From: Branchiostoma floridae
Taxonomy: Eukaryota > Chordata > Leptocardii > Amphioxiformes > Branchiostomatidae
Direction: 5' to 3'
Length of the DNA stretch: 64,000 bases
NCBI RefSeq assembly: GCF_000003815.2
Contig: NC_049985.1
Coordinates: forward strand, 3,954,135 to 4,018,134
The notes beneath the pieces are model-generated. The model made no database searches. It was not told where the DNA came from and saw nothing but the letters and a program-made list of their open reading frames with translations. Of the stretch, positions 1 through 11,700 are shown in pieces (position 1 is the stretch's first letter; each line of letters opens with the position of its first letter). The position numbers and the translations under genes were made by a program.

Positions 1-1760
1 TGATGCCCCGTAAGATACTCCGCTTCGCAAATAACAAAATTGCAGATCGTTCTAATTAAAACTCTAAACATTTTGACCCACTGAAAAGAAGCTATAAAAG
101 ATTTTGACATAATAGATTTCTACTTTGGACAAGTCATGTTTTGTATCTCATGCCTTGGTCATTCTTTCTTTCTTTTTCACGTTGGCGTTATAATCATACT
201 TGTCATCATATTTTTATAATGACCTTTGGTAGCAGTCACCTTCAACCTACATGTAGGTGTAATACATCATGACATGTGACAATCCCTGCATGACAGATAT
301 AGGAAATATATCAAAGAAAGGTTTAGACATTAGAAATTCCTCCATTGATTGTAAAAGCCTCCAATAACTGTAAGAAATTTATCCCATACTACAACTTCTG
401 TATTAGCTAGATAATCGTTAAGTAATAGAACTGTAGTTATGTAGATGCCATACTTTGTACCCCGTACAATTGTTGTGCAATAAAAATATTCTATGTAATG
501 TGTCAAGGACACTGCCACAGGTGGCATACAGTCGCGTGTCAAGCAGAAGCCACGGTATGTAAATTTTGTGGATGACGTACTTTGCATGCCCCCAATCTAC
601 TATGGGATCGATAGTGCAAAAGACAAAATGGGTACTACATTTTGTTATGAAGAAATATTCATTTTTCATATATTTTGAGAGGATTTAGTTTATAATTCAT
701 GTTAATTCGACAGCGAATTCTGGAAAAAGAAATGCACTACAAATGGTAACAAAAAGGGTCCTACCCTACATATTGGAACAGTCACGTCTAAAGGGTCTCT
801 TATGTAATACGGGGTATTCCGTTTCGCCAGTAACGTTACGGCTCGACCACGGGTAGGATCTTGGATTAAAATTTTGGATTAAAATTCAATACGAAACTTC
901 CTATGTACCAAAGAACAAATGTGAATTGTTGGAAATTCTACAAAGGAATTCACACGTATAGTATCAAGGGGTCTATGCGTCATGAAGGAATTTCCAAGTT
1001 TGTGTGGGCTATTAAGAAGTTTTTTTCCAGTATTATTCGTTACGTTTATCTGAGTAATAGTAATAGAATAATGTCGATGATGATGTTTATCATCCTCAGC
1101 AAACAATGACACGCGTATTACAGTGTTTGCAGTACACATACACATATCTAATAGCTGACATATTCAAATATCAGAAACATTCCAAAATACAGATATCGTG
1201 GGACGTTTCCGGAAACGGGCAGGTGTGAGGTCAAAGGTCTGCTTTTATGTCAACTGAGATTAACCCTGGATGTCAATCACGAGTTGGTCAACCAATGACG
1301 GTACAGCATTTATCGGTTTGACCAATGAAAGAGAGGCTGCATGTCCTTCAAGAATATTTTATCTGTGTGCGCTTCGTACGTTCTTATCTATTTATATAAT
1401 ACAACAACAAAAATGTACCACTGCCTATCTGATAAGGCGCTACTTCAGACTTGTCTCTAACAGACTCCTGCCTGGCCGAATAGAAATAGGGGACGTTGGC
1501 CAGGTTAGGAATTAAAAAAAAGCTTTAGCAGTAGCAGTTAATTGGCCTTGGAGTAAACTGACCGGCCGGCGATGACTGGTAGCTGAATAGACTGCACAAG
1601 ACCGAATGAAATCCCATGGCAACTTATTGGTCCCTATTCAGCCAAATTCTCCTCTTTTTTCATCCAGCTGACACGTCTGCTTGGAGACTAAATTCAGACA
1701 TTGAAGACGTGATGTGGCAATCAATTTTTGTGGGACACCAACAGATGTAGCCAACTGATC
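1..1760. other. 5' flank without a recognised gene
   Basis: No coding region could be supported here; the short ORFs lack family similarity and good splice context. Positions about 1085-1245 match two other places in the window (about 7455-7610 and 11440-11850), so that part is a dispersed repeat. The stretch about 1400-1855 resembles 8030-8235 in front of the lysozyme gene and belongs to the shared promoter region. Confidence 0.5.
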
Positions 1761-1770
1761 GATAAAGCTA

Positions 1771-1855
1771 CTTTATAACGTTATGTAACGTGAACACACA
1801 ATAAGCCCCCTAACACTCGCGCAAGCAGCAAGGTAACCGATAGGCAATCTACAAG
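1771..1855 (+). promoter_or_regulatory. TATA-type promoter and non-coding exon 1 of the first secreted-protein gene
   Basis: A TATA-like box (CTTTATAAC, 1771-1779) is followed by a leader ending in CTACAAG at 1855, directly before a GTAA donor at 1856. The same layout, with clear sequence similarity, occurs before the lysozyme gene (TATATAA at 8138-8144, donor at 8236). The next exon starts exactly at the ATG after an AG acceptor (2236-2237), so an upstream non-coding exon is required. The transcription start is inferred at about 1800. Confidence 0.6.
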
Positions 1856-2237
1856 GTAACCTATCTCTAATGTTCTGAGTACTGGTTTATGTTACCCGTT
1901 CCTTGTCTCAAAATTATCAATGTGATTGAAACATGTATGCTGCAGGGTAATAATTTACAGAATTACCTAAAATTCAATAGTCCCATGTCCTGAACGCCTT
2001 AATATTGTGTCCAGCAGAAAAGTACTTTACAAGAATTTTCTCATTTCACACAAAATGAGTACGTCCCTCTGATAGTACTTTATTTTTCAAAACGATGTAA
2101 ATATCTGGAGAAAAGAATTTACTTTCAACATAGTTGAGAACTAATTATGAAAATGTGCATGTAATAGTGTGGTTACTATATAGGCATTTCTATTCATACA
2201 TATTCTTTCAACACTCACCGTTTATCATTTTCACCAG

Positions 2238-4601
2238 ATGCTGTTTCTGGTGATGTTAGTGTTGGCCGGAGGCGCCTTTGCCCGTAAGTGGACCCGTTCC
2301 TTTTTGCACAAAGCCTGAATATTAAATTGGGGGCGGACATTTTGGAGACGTAACAAAAACATTATTTCAGTAGATACATTCGCTCATTCGCTAGCAGATG
2401 AAGAAATGGCTAACGTCTATCTTGACAGGCTGCGTCTGACTCATCGTTGTGAAGAACTTTGTGGTTTCCGTATGTAATGTTGCCTATGTGTTGGCCAATA
2501 TGTTGTCAGCAGCCCGCCGCTGTAACAACACACGATGTTGACTTTACTTCTTTCACTTATATGATAACGAACAGGCTATAGCTGCTTATATTTTAATAAT
2601 TTATAACGAAACACATTTTATGTCAAACTGTTCCCTCTATAATCACGAAAGAAAAGAGCTGTTCAAACTTCCTCACATTCATTGACAAAAAGAAAACAGT
2701 TCTCCTTCTAACATCACAAAACCCACACATAGTAGAAAAGGTGGGATCTTTCGTATCCCACTGTCTTCGAAAAAGGAGTCAAACCTAATAAACTAGGATC
2801 TATCTAGAGTTAGCTTTTAGTTTTTACTAGCTTTAGACTAGAGTAGACACTTGTGATATTGTTCTGTACATGTACACTGTTTGAATATTTTATGTTACCT
2901 GCAATTAGCCCACGGGCAAGAATTTGCAATAAACTTGATTTATCACGGTGTTAACTTTACTTTGATTTCTGTCACTGTTACTGTTAGTTCCTGTCACTGT
3001 GGACGATATCGCTCCGCCGGTAGACAGGAGCCCCTGCATCGGCAATGGGTACTGCCCGGGGTCTCACTACACAGGGGCCAGCTGTGTGGAGGGGTACTGC
3101 GAGTGCTCCAGCAGCGAGAACTACCAGCAGTACACGTGTCTGCGTGAGTAAACATCATGCCTGTATGATACCATGCAAAAGTTTTTCAAAGGGGAATCTA
3201 TTCTAGCCGAGAATTTGGTAAGATTCGCCAAGAACAAAGTTTAAAATGCATGGTAAAAATTGAAGATACGTTATCACCTCGATGCCGGATTGGTTTCAAT
3301 TGCATTATTCGCAGATTGAGAAAAAGGTCAGTCTTTTACATTAATTCAACAAACTGTACAGCCATATTTGGGCTTTTATTACACGCTTTGAATCAATGCT
3401 TGTTTTGTACCAATCCGCCTTTCCCAACCAAATGTAGGCTTTACAAAATCAGGTCCACATTTATCACAAATAGTTACCTGCAACGTTCACGTTTATCCGC
3501 GGGGTAACCTTAACACGTTATTTGGGTATATCAAGTCAACGGACGGTGGTTTTACACAACAACATTTCGAAAATGTTGCAACAACGGATATATGTCACCC
3601 CGTGGATAAAGGTGAACTACCTTTACTTATTGTGTCTGTTTCTCACAAACAGCGGTTGTCGGGAGCTGTGCGATACGTCGCAGCTCTCCCACAGCTCAAG
3701 CCGCAGCGTTCCAGAGTTCCCTGCCCAGAGAGACCTACAGCTGCGTGGCCGATGACAACAGCCTGTATGACGTACACGTGCTGGGGGTGTACGAGGGAGT
3801 CGGGCAGACATGGTAGGGAGAAACAAAATATTTTCCGATTTTCCTGGGCTGACCCATTTTCTCATTCTACCATGGATTCGACTCTGTGTCGTGTGTGCAA
3901 ATTTGATACAAGCAGAGAGTAGAGTGAGCAAATATGTAGCCATTGTTTTCAAAACTTTGCTTTATTCAGTATCACTAAAATCGACCAGGTTCAGTTGAAA
4001 ACATTCTGACATAACAAGACATGGAATTCAGCTCAAGTTGGTCAAAACCAAGGCAAAGACTAAAGCAAAACTGCATGACAAATGGCAATGCTTAGTTGGT
4101 CCACCCAAACAACCAATAACCAATAGTTAGCAAATCTTAAACAGTAACGACCCTAGGTTATTTTTCAACCGGAAGTCTTTGTAATTCAACTACTGCCATT
4201 ACCTGACATATGGAAATTGTAACATGCGTTACCAATAACGAAGCAGACGAAGGCCAAAGACAGACAGGTAGTACCGTTGTCTTTTAGCTAATATGGCGTC
4301 ACCGTCGTACTAGACATTGACATCGGAAAGTAACCACATGTTTGTCAAATTCTAGGCCATTCCAACAGGACCCCGTAGCGGCGGCTGAGATGGACGTTCA
4401 CGTCAGCGCAGGGAAAGACTACGGCAAACCTCTGGTCCTGGTGTTGAGCTCGTACGAGCCGGTCAACTGGGTGCTCCATCTACCGGCTGACGTGGAAGTG
4501 CAGGAAGTTCTTCTGGTAGGAAACAATTTTTAAGGGAATTTTGAGGACCAGTTGCTTGTCTCCTTGCTATAGCTGAGCATGTAAGATCGGTGTACGTAGA
4601 G

Positions 4602-4633
<32 letters not shown>

Positions 4634-5887
4634 CTCTCTAGGTTCCGATCCCAACGCCATACACGAAGCCAATGGTATACATACATACATGTACACACGT
4701 ATATACACACACAATGCCCCCATGCGGCTTTGTAAAGTAATGCAGCAGAATTTCTGGTTTTGATATCTCGTGTTCTGGACATGCTATGTTCGTAATTTTA
4801 TGGTGTTATATAGCTCTTGGTACAGGGTAAGTGGTGTAGGTTTGGGTGCGCGAGTGGCTTTCTTTCAACAGGAGGGGCCATTTGTATCTAATACTAATAA
4901 GTTGAGACATTTTTATTCTAGATAAGACTTTAATAGTCCATTGAATAACTTGTTGAAAACGAAACAGCACTGGTCAAATGACGCTTTGGTCAACATATTT
5001 TTCTCACAATACATAAAAGAAATATTACAATAAAACTGAGTGTGTAAACGATATCGTTGGCAGGTTGCTTATCATCTCGACCAGAGTAACGTGACTGTGC
5101 GGAGTGGTTCTGTGAACAACGTGCAGCGCCTGTCAGTTCACACAGGGGGCGCTCCTGCGTGTGCGTACGGCATTGACGACGGCGGGTGTAACACTGTCGG
5201 GATGCTGACGTACGTCGGGGGACTGTTTGGGCCCGTCTCGTCATTCACGGGCACATACAGTGCAGAACGATGGGACTTAAACATAGGTATGTAACGTTAC
5301 ACGTGTAATGCTAATTAATGGTTTCCCTTCCAAATGGATAATGTTGTACAACGTAGAGCGAAGCGTGCAAGATTCAGTGAGATGTTTAGAGGTTTTGTAA
5401 ATGTCTTGATGGATCGGGAGATTCATATTGGTTATTTCTCTTTCATAATGGGGATGATTTAGACGATGATGACCACCTGTAATCAATAACATGTGTCTTA
5501 ATTAAGGTTATCGTCTTAACCAGCCTTACTTCACTCACAAGAAACCCAAAGGTGCATGTTACTTGGCAGGTATGGTATTAAATTCTACAATCGTACTTGA
5601 CAGTGGAAAAGCAGTTATCAACATAGAGCAATAGACTTTGCGACAGGCAAACTGGTCGTTATCTATTTTTTTTTTCATCCCAAAATATCAATTATCAATA
5701 AGAGTATAAGCCTGAGGATAAGCCGGAACTGGAAGGACAATACTCAACTTACAGAGAGAATACCTGCAGTTTGTGCATGCTCTTGCAAGGCTAGCAAATG
5801 TTTCGTTCTTTTTTGCATCTTGTATCATCAGGGATGCACGTGCACGGAGATGAGAACGGAAATGTCGTCGCTGTCGTCAGTGGCTGA
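2238..5887 (+). CDS. Secreted protein, Cys-rich N-terminal module plus uncharacterised conserved domain (6 coding exons, about 266 aa)
   Basis: Coding exons: 2238-2283, 2988-3143, 3653-3812, 4356-4515, 5064-5286, 5832-5887; all phases join and the frame ends in TGA. Exon 1 encodes a 15-residue signal peptide (MLFLVMLVLAGGAFA). Exon 2 encodes a six-Cys module (PCIGNGYCPG ... CVEGYCECSS ... YTCL). Exons 3-6 encode a beta-rich-looking region with VHVLGVYEG, VLVLSSYEPVNWVLH and CAYGIDDGGCN, ending at an acidic/His tail (GMHVHGDENGN). I have an impression of similar 'LxSYEPVxW' proteins in other invertebrates but cannot name a function. The protein is predicted to be secreted, with no membrane segment or catalytic motif seen. 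Its signal exon has the same length, phase and near-identical residues as that of the lysozyme gene downstream. The gene model is good; function is unknown. Confidence 0.75.
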
Positions 5888-5985
5888 AGAGATGTGGTAT
5901 CCATATCTAGTCTCTCTGGGATCAAGTAAAACGTAAAATCGTCATTTGTAATGACGACAAAATTAATGATGATACATGAGCTTTG

Positions 5986-5996
5986 AATAAAATAAA
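5986..5996 (+). terminator. Polyadenylation signals of the first secreted-protein gene
   Basis: Two overlapping AATAAA hexamers (5986-5991, 5991-5996) lie about 100 bp after the stop codon at 5887. Confidence 0.6.
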
Positions 5997-6365
5997 TATT
6001 CAATACTTTCTCGAGCGCCTCTGTGTTTATCTGTCTTGGTTCATTTGTATACAAACATAAGAACAGCCAGATAGTTTTCACAGATTGTATTACGCAAACT
6101 GACTATACATTTTGTATTGACTTATCATATAAAGTGCTGTTGCCTAAAGTTTAGTGACACAGTCAAACTTTCGAAACTTTAATACAAACGAAGGTATTGT
6201 CAATGGAGGTGCGAGAAATTACTAGGATTTCATAGAGATGATTACAGGAATTTGGAAGTTAATTTAAGATAAATACAGGAATTTGGAAGTTGATTTAAGA
6301 TAAACAATGAAAGTTTCTATTGCACTATTTCTAAATTGATGTACTACTAGAGTTCGGCGACCTCA

Positions 6366-7417
6366 TACCTCCATGAAAATTTAGAGCTTTCGTAAATTTC
6401 ATGCAATTGACCAACACATTAACATAATTTATGCATGGTGTTGTTCATCATTGACTAACGTACACATGTCACAATTATAAAATTCCCATTATTGATCATA
6501 AAGCAGTTTTGAATTTTTACATAAATTATGCAAATAAGTTCCTCATTACCATCTTTGGTATCTGCTTATATTCCACCTATCATAATTAACATGTGTTACA
6601 TGTATTGAGGTTCAGTCATTGAAAACAATGGAACTATACAATTTCTTCATTAATTATGCAGATGAAGTCCTCATTTGCATAACATGTATATCATTATGAA
6701 CATCTTTGCCTAAGCTACCTGCATGCCTAAAATGCAGGCAATCCGTCGTTCCTTTCTGCAGTTATCCTCTTTGGAGTGTCTTGACAAAAACGCCCCTGCA
6801 GTTCCACAATTAAATGTTAGGGGACTGAAACTCGCCCCACTTTTTCATGACGCTAAAAGCTATCTACCACTTAAATGTCACGACCATATCACGTTCGTGA
6901 CAAGAGATACATTGAAAAAACTGCTATGATAGAATATTCTCATTAATTATGCAAATGTACTCCTATTTTGCATAATTAGTATTTTATCTTGTACAACATT
7001 GTCTAAGGTACCTACATACCAAAAATCATGAAAATCCGTTGTTCCCTTCTTGAGTTATCCTCGTCAGAAGTTTTTGACAAAAATGCCCCTCCTATCCCAA
7101 AACTAGACGCTAGGGGGCCCAAACTTCTGTCATTTCTTTCTGAGCACAAGAGCTGTCTAATACTAAAAAATCGTGACCATAGCATGTTCAGAACACCGAG
7201 ATAGCAAAACCGGAAGTTGCGCTGCAGTACCAAGGAGAGCCGCTAGGGGGCCCAAAATCTAATCATTTCCAGCTTTCATCACACACTACCAACACACCAA
7301 ATATGAGACCAATCCACCCAACCGTTCTTGAGTTATCTTGTTTACACACACACAGACACACACACACACACACAAACGCGGGGTAAAATATAACCTCCAT
7401 GACATTTCATGGAGGTA
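6366..7417. mobile_element. Non-autonomous DNA element with TACCTCCATGA ends and internal repeats
   Basis: The left end TACCTCCATGAAAA (6366) and right end TTTCATGGAGGTA (to 7417) are inverted. The right end is itself a hairpin (about 7391-7418). Inside, a unit of about 290 bp occurs at least twice, for example near 6708-6930 and 7000-7200, with a shared 'GTTATCCTC...TTTTGACAAAAA.GCCCCT' core. A CA microsatellite sits at 7350-7372. No transposase is seen. The element fills most of the spacer between the two secreted-protein genes. Confidence 0.6.
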
Positions 7418-7454
7418 AAAATGATGCTAAGGATAGCTAATGCATATCATCTGC

Positions 7455-7610
7455 AGCAAACAATGACATGCATATTGCAGTGTTTGCAGTCCATATATAC
7501 ATATCTGATATCTGTCATAACGAGCTGCGTATTCAAACATCACAAACACTCCAAAATAAAATTGCCGTGGAACGTTTCCAAAATAGACAGATGTTCTGTT
7601 TAAGTTCTAC
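7455..7610. repeat. Dispersed repeat shared with 1085-1245 and 11440-11850
   Basis: All three places share 'GCAAACAATGACA..CATATTACAGTGTTTGCAG', then an ATTCAAA.ATCACAAACA block and a GTGG.ACGTTTCC block. The 11440-11850 copy is interrupted by an unrelated MITE at 11505-11702. Two copies lie upstream of the two secreted genes and one is intronic. It may be a dispersed element or part of the duplicated flank. Confidence 0.5.
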
Positions 7611-8137
7611 TTCTCTGTGTTTAGTCAAGGAAACTGGTTATCTTATCTATTCATTCAGTAAACAGTGCTGGTGGCTTGGTGGCCTTGTGCACGTGGATAG
7701 GGTTGTTGACTCAGAATCTAAAGATACTACGTTTTGACCCCTGACATGTCCCAATGTTCTGCACTCAGGTCAGGAACTTTACACCAATTTCCTCACTCAA
7801 CTCAGGTGAAAATATGAGTGCCTAGCCTCGACTAGGGGCGTCCCTAGGATAGGAAGTTAAATGGAGGCCCTTTGTTTCAATAGAGTAAGTTAAAGAACCC
7901 CACCGCACTTATCGAAAAGAGTAGGCGTCCTTCCCGGTGTGAGTGGATCATATTAACCTGTCCGAAAATGTACTCATCAGTGCACACTACACCATCGGGT
8001 GAGTAACCGGGAATGCCATATTTACAAACAGAAATGCACCACTGCTATCTGATAATGCGCTTCTTCAGATAATAGGAGAAGTTGACAATAAAGAAGTATT
8101 GTGAGAAATAAGCAGATGTGACCGGATGAAAAGCTAC

Positions 8138-8235
8138 TATATAACACGAGGTGGGTGAACTCGAGACAAGCCTCTCACATGAAGGCTCCTTCAAGCAACA
8201 CGGAGTAAAGGACTAGCAGATTGGCAACTTACAAG
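8138..8235 (+). promoter_or_regulatory. TATA promoter and non-coding exon 1 of the lysozyme gene, with a small uORF
   Basis: TATATAA lies at 8138-8144. The leader ends CTTACAAG at 8235 before a GTAA donor at 8236, matching the upstream gene's leader. If transcription starts about 30 bp past the TATA box, the leader holds a 9-codon upstream ORF (ATG 8179, TAA 8206-8208). The coding part begins in the next exon at 8544, directly after a TTTTAG acceptor. Confidence 0.6.
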
Positions 8236-8543
8236 GTAATTTTACCTCCTACATACACATTGTTTCTCTGCAATCTTTACTTGTTTATAACGAGGGTATT
8301 ATATTATAAGTCAATTGCATTCGCCACTTTATTCTAATGTTCTTCAATGCGACTTTGCTCTCTCTCTATATATCTATACAAGAGGAAATTTGTTTTTCCT
8401 GAAAGCACCTTGCGACAAATACAATTGAAACTTTCGAGAAGAAATTGCATGCATCTAGAATCATGTTTTTTGACATTAGCATACAATTCTTTAAAACAAT
8501 CTTCTGCTTTAGTCCGTTGCTAAAATCTTTTTCTTTCTTTTAG

Positions 8544-8723
8544 ATGATGTTTCTGGTGATTTTGGCTCTGACAGGAGGTGCCCTTGCTAGTAAGTAGATT
8601 CTATTTTGCTTGAAGCTCGAATGTGTGCGTGTGTGTACGCGCGCACATACTAGTATTACTTCTCTCTGTTTGTTTGTGTGTGTGTTTGTGTGTGTGTGTA
8701 TGTGTGTGTGCGTGCGTGCGCGA

Positions 8724-8764
<41 letters not shown>

Positions 8765-11700
8765 TGTGTCAATATACACATGTAGTATTGCAAGTCATCC
8801 TCGGTGCTGCTACTTTTCCCGTGAGACTGGATGCAAAGCATAACGGGTAAATGTATGAAGCCTGCCATCTCTGATTGCCCATGTTCTGACCTCCCGTAGC
8901 TGACCCTGAGTGCACGGGAACTGTCGCCGCTAACGGTCAGTCCGGTCGGTGCGTGTACGCAAGCAGCTGTCCATACACCTACTACATCTCACACAGGTGG
9001 GTAATGTACCATGTATGTCAATATTTATTTATTTATTTATTGGTTTGGCTGTTCAGAACACACAGCCAGGGCTGCCCAACTAGCCTATGGCTACGAGGGG
9101 GGTTCAATAAGTTCTTGGCCTCACCAAGAAATAACAAGCACAACTCAGATTTTCAGGCACAACTTCATAGTATGAAGTCTTTTATCAATATCCTCCAAAT
9201 TACAAATCATTGGAGTCATTACTTTCCAGGCATTCGTTTTTTCTAAATTAGAAGGTAAGTGGGGAGAAAAAGAAGGGTGAAGTGTGATCAGACAATTTGA
9301 CCTCACACCTCAGGTTGCAGATCCCCCTTTTTTTTCGTTATCCCTTACCTAACGTTACTGGGTGTCGCCTGCAACATGATGATCACAATAATTTGAATTT
9401 TGGTACACATTTATATAAGACTTTATACATGTACGTGGGGTTATCAATAAGTCCCCGACTTTACCGAGAAAAAATAAGCACAGCTCAGATTTCGAAGCAT
9501 AGATGTCAAGTATAAAGTCTTATATAAATATGTACCAAAATTCAAATTAGTGTGATCATTACTTTGCAGGCGACACCCAGTAACGTTAGGTGAGGGAGAA
9601 GGAAAAAAACGTGGACAATTGACCTGACCTGAGTGTGTGGGTCAATTTGCGCTGCTGGAAGTTAGAAACCCAATTCTTTTTGCTTGAAATAGGAAGAGAA
9701 TCATTATCAAACATTTTGACAACGTCTTTTGTTAATTTATGGCATGGGAAACTAGACCCACACATGTCTGATCACAATTCACACAACTTTTTTCTCGCCA
9801 CTTACCTTCTAATTTAGGAAAAACGAATGCCTGGAAAGTAATGACTCCAATGATTTGAAATTTGGAGGATATTGATAAAAGACTTCATACTATGAAGTTG
9901 TGCCTGAAAATCTGAGTTGTGCTTGTTATTTCTTGGTGAGGCCAAGAACTTATTGAACCCCCCTCGTATTACAGAGGGCTAGCCCTGCTGACAAAAACAG
10001 AGACAATACAGGTGGATTTGGACAGGATACTTATGTATGTCAATATTTGTGTATATATACTTATGAGAGTCACAAATCACTTTAAATGGTGTAAACTTTA
10101 TCTCTGTTATATACTTTATATATATCAGAGTCTGTTATATACTTTGTATCTCTGTTATATACTTTATATCTCTGTTATGTACTTTGTATCACTGTTATAT
10201 ACTTTACATAACTGTTATATACTTTATATCTCTGTTATATACTTTATATCTCTGTTATATACTTTATATCTCTGTTATGTATTTTATATCTCTGTTATGT
10301 ATTCTATATCTCTGTTATGTATTCTATATCTCTGTTATATATTCTATATCTCTGTTATGTATTCTATATCTCTGTTATGTATTCTATATCTCTGTTATGT
10401 ATTTTATATCTCTGTTATGTATTCTATATCTCTGTTATGTATTTTATATCTCTGTTATGTATTCTATATCTCTGTTATGTATTTTATATCTCTGTTATAT
10501 ATTCTATATCTCTGTTATGTATTTTATATCCCTGTTATGTATTCTATATCTCTGTTATGTATTTTATATCTCTGTTATGTATTCTATATCTCTGTTATGT
10601 ATTCTATATCTCTGTTATGTATTTTATATCTCTGTTATATATTCTATATCTCTGTTATGTATTTTATATCCCTGTTATGTATTCTATATCTCTGTTATGT
10701 ATTTTATATCTCTGTTATGTATTCTATATCTCTGTTATGTATTCTATATCTCTGTTATGTATTCTATATCTCTGTTATGTATTCTATATCTCTGTTATGT
10801 ATTCTATATCTCTGTTATGTATTCTATATCTCTGTTATGTATTCTATATCTCAGTTATGTATTCTATATCTCTGTTATGTATTTTGTATCTCTGTTATGT
10901 ATTCTATATCTCTGTTATGTATTCTATATCTCTGTTATGTATTTTATATCTCTGTTATGTATTCTATATCTCTGTTATGTATTTTATATTTCTGTTATGC
11001 ATTCTATATCTCTGTTATGTATTTTATATCTCTGTTATGTATTCTATATCTCTATTTTATATCTCTGTTATGTATTCTATATCTCTGTTATGTATTTTAT
11101 ATCTCTGTTATATACTTTGTCCCTTGCCTCCTCCTTCATGACCTCAGTGAAAAGCGGCATACAGGCTGATTTTCGAGCTTTCATGAATAAACAAAGTTCA
11201 AACAAACAAACAAACAGGTGCCCCAGCTACGGAAATAGCGTCAAGTGCTGCTACAACTGCCACCTGGGCGGATGTTCCTACCCTCCTCCTCCTCCTGTCA
11301 CACCGGAAACTACGTCACAAGGTGGGCGTGGTCTCTTCTGTTTAATGCATAATATACGAGCATTTCGACATCTTGGTTTTTTGTCCAAGCTCATATTAAA
11401 AAGTAGTAAGGTATTTTGTGTAAAGGATGCATATTATCTACAGCAAAAAATAACACGCATATTATAACTGTTAGTGTTTGCAGTGAATATATGCATATGG
11501 TGCATACTGTAAATGCATTTAAGTTCACCGGGATTTAATTTCGCGGTAGCGGACAAAGGACTGTTCGCGGTTGGCTTAATTTGGCGATAGCATCATGCAC
11601 TGTAGTCTCTTACTGCCATGAAAAAATGTTTAGTTTGCGGTAATTTTGCAACGCGAAAACCATGAACATAAAACCACCGCGAACATTTCTGCATTTACAG

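Noticed and set aside
10103-11120. Possible CRISPR-like array
   Set aside because: Units are contiguous with no spacers, and the setting is an animal intron.
10012-11467. Three overlapping long plus-strand ORFs (274-427 codons) of Tyr/Leu/Cys/Ile repeats
   Set aside because: They are the three phases of the intronic 20-bp minisatellite; no stop in the unit explains the length.
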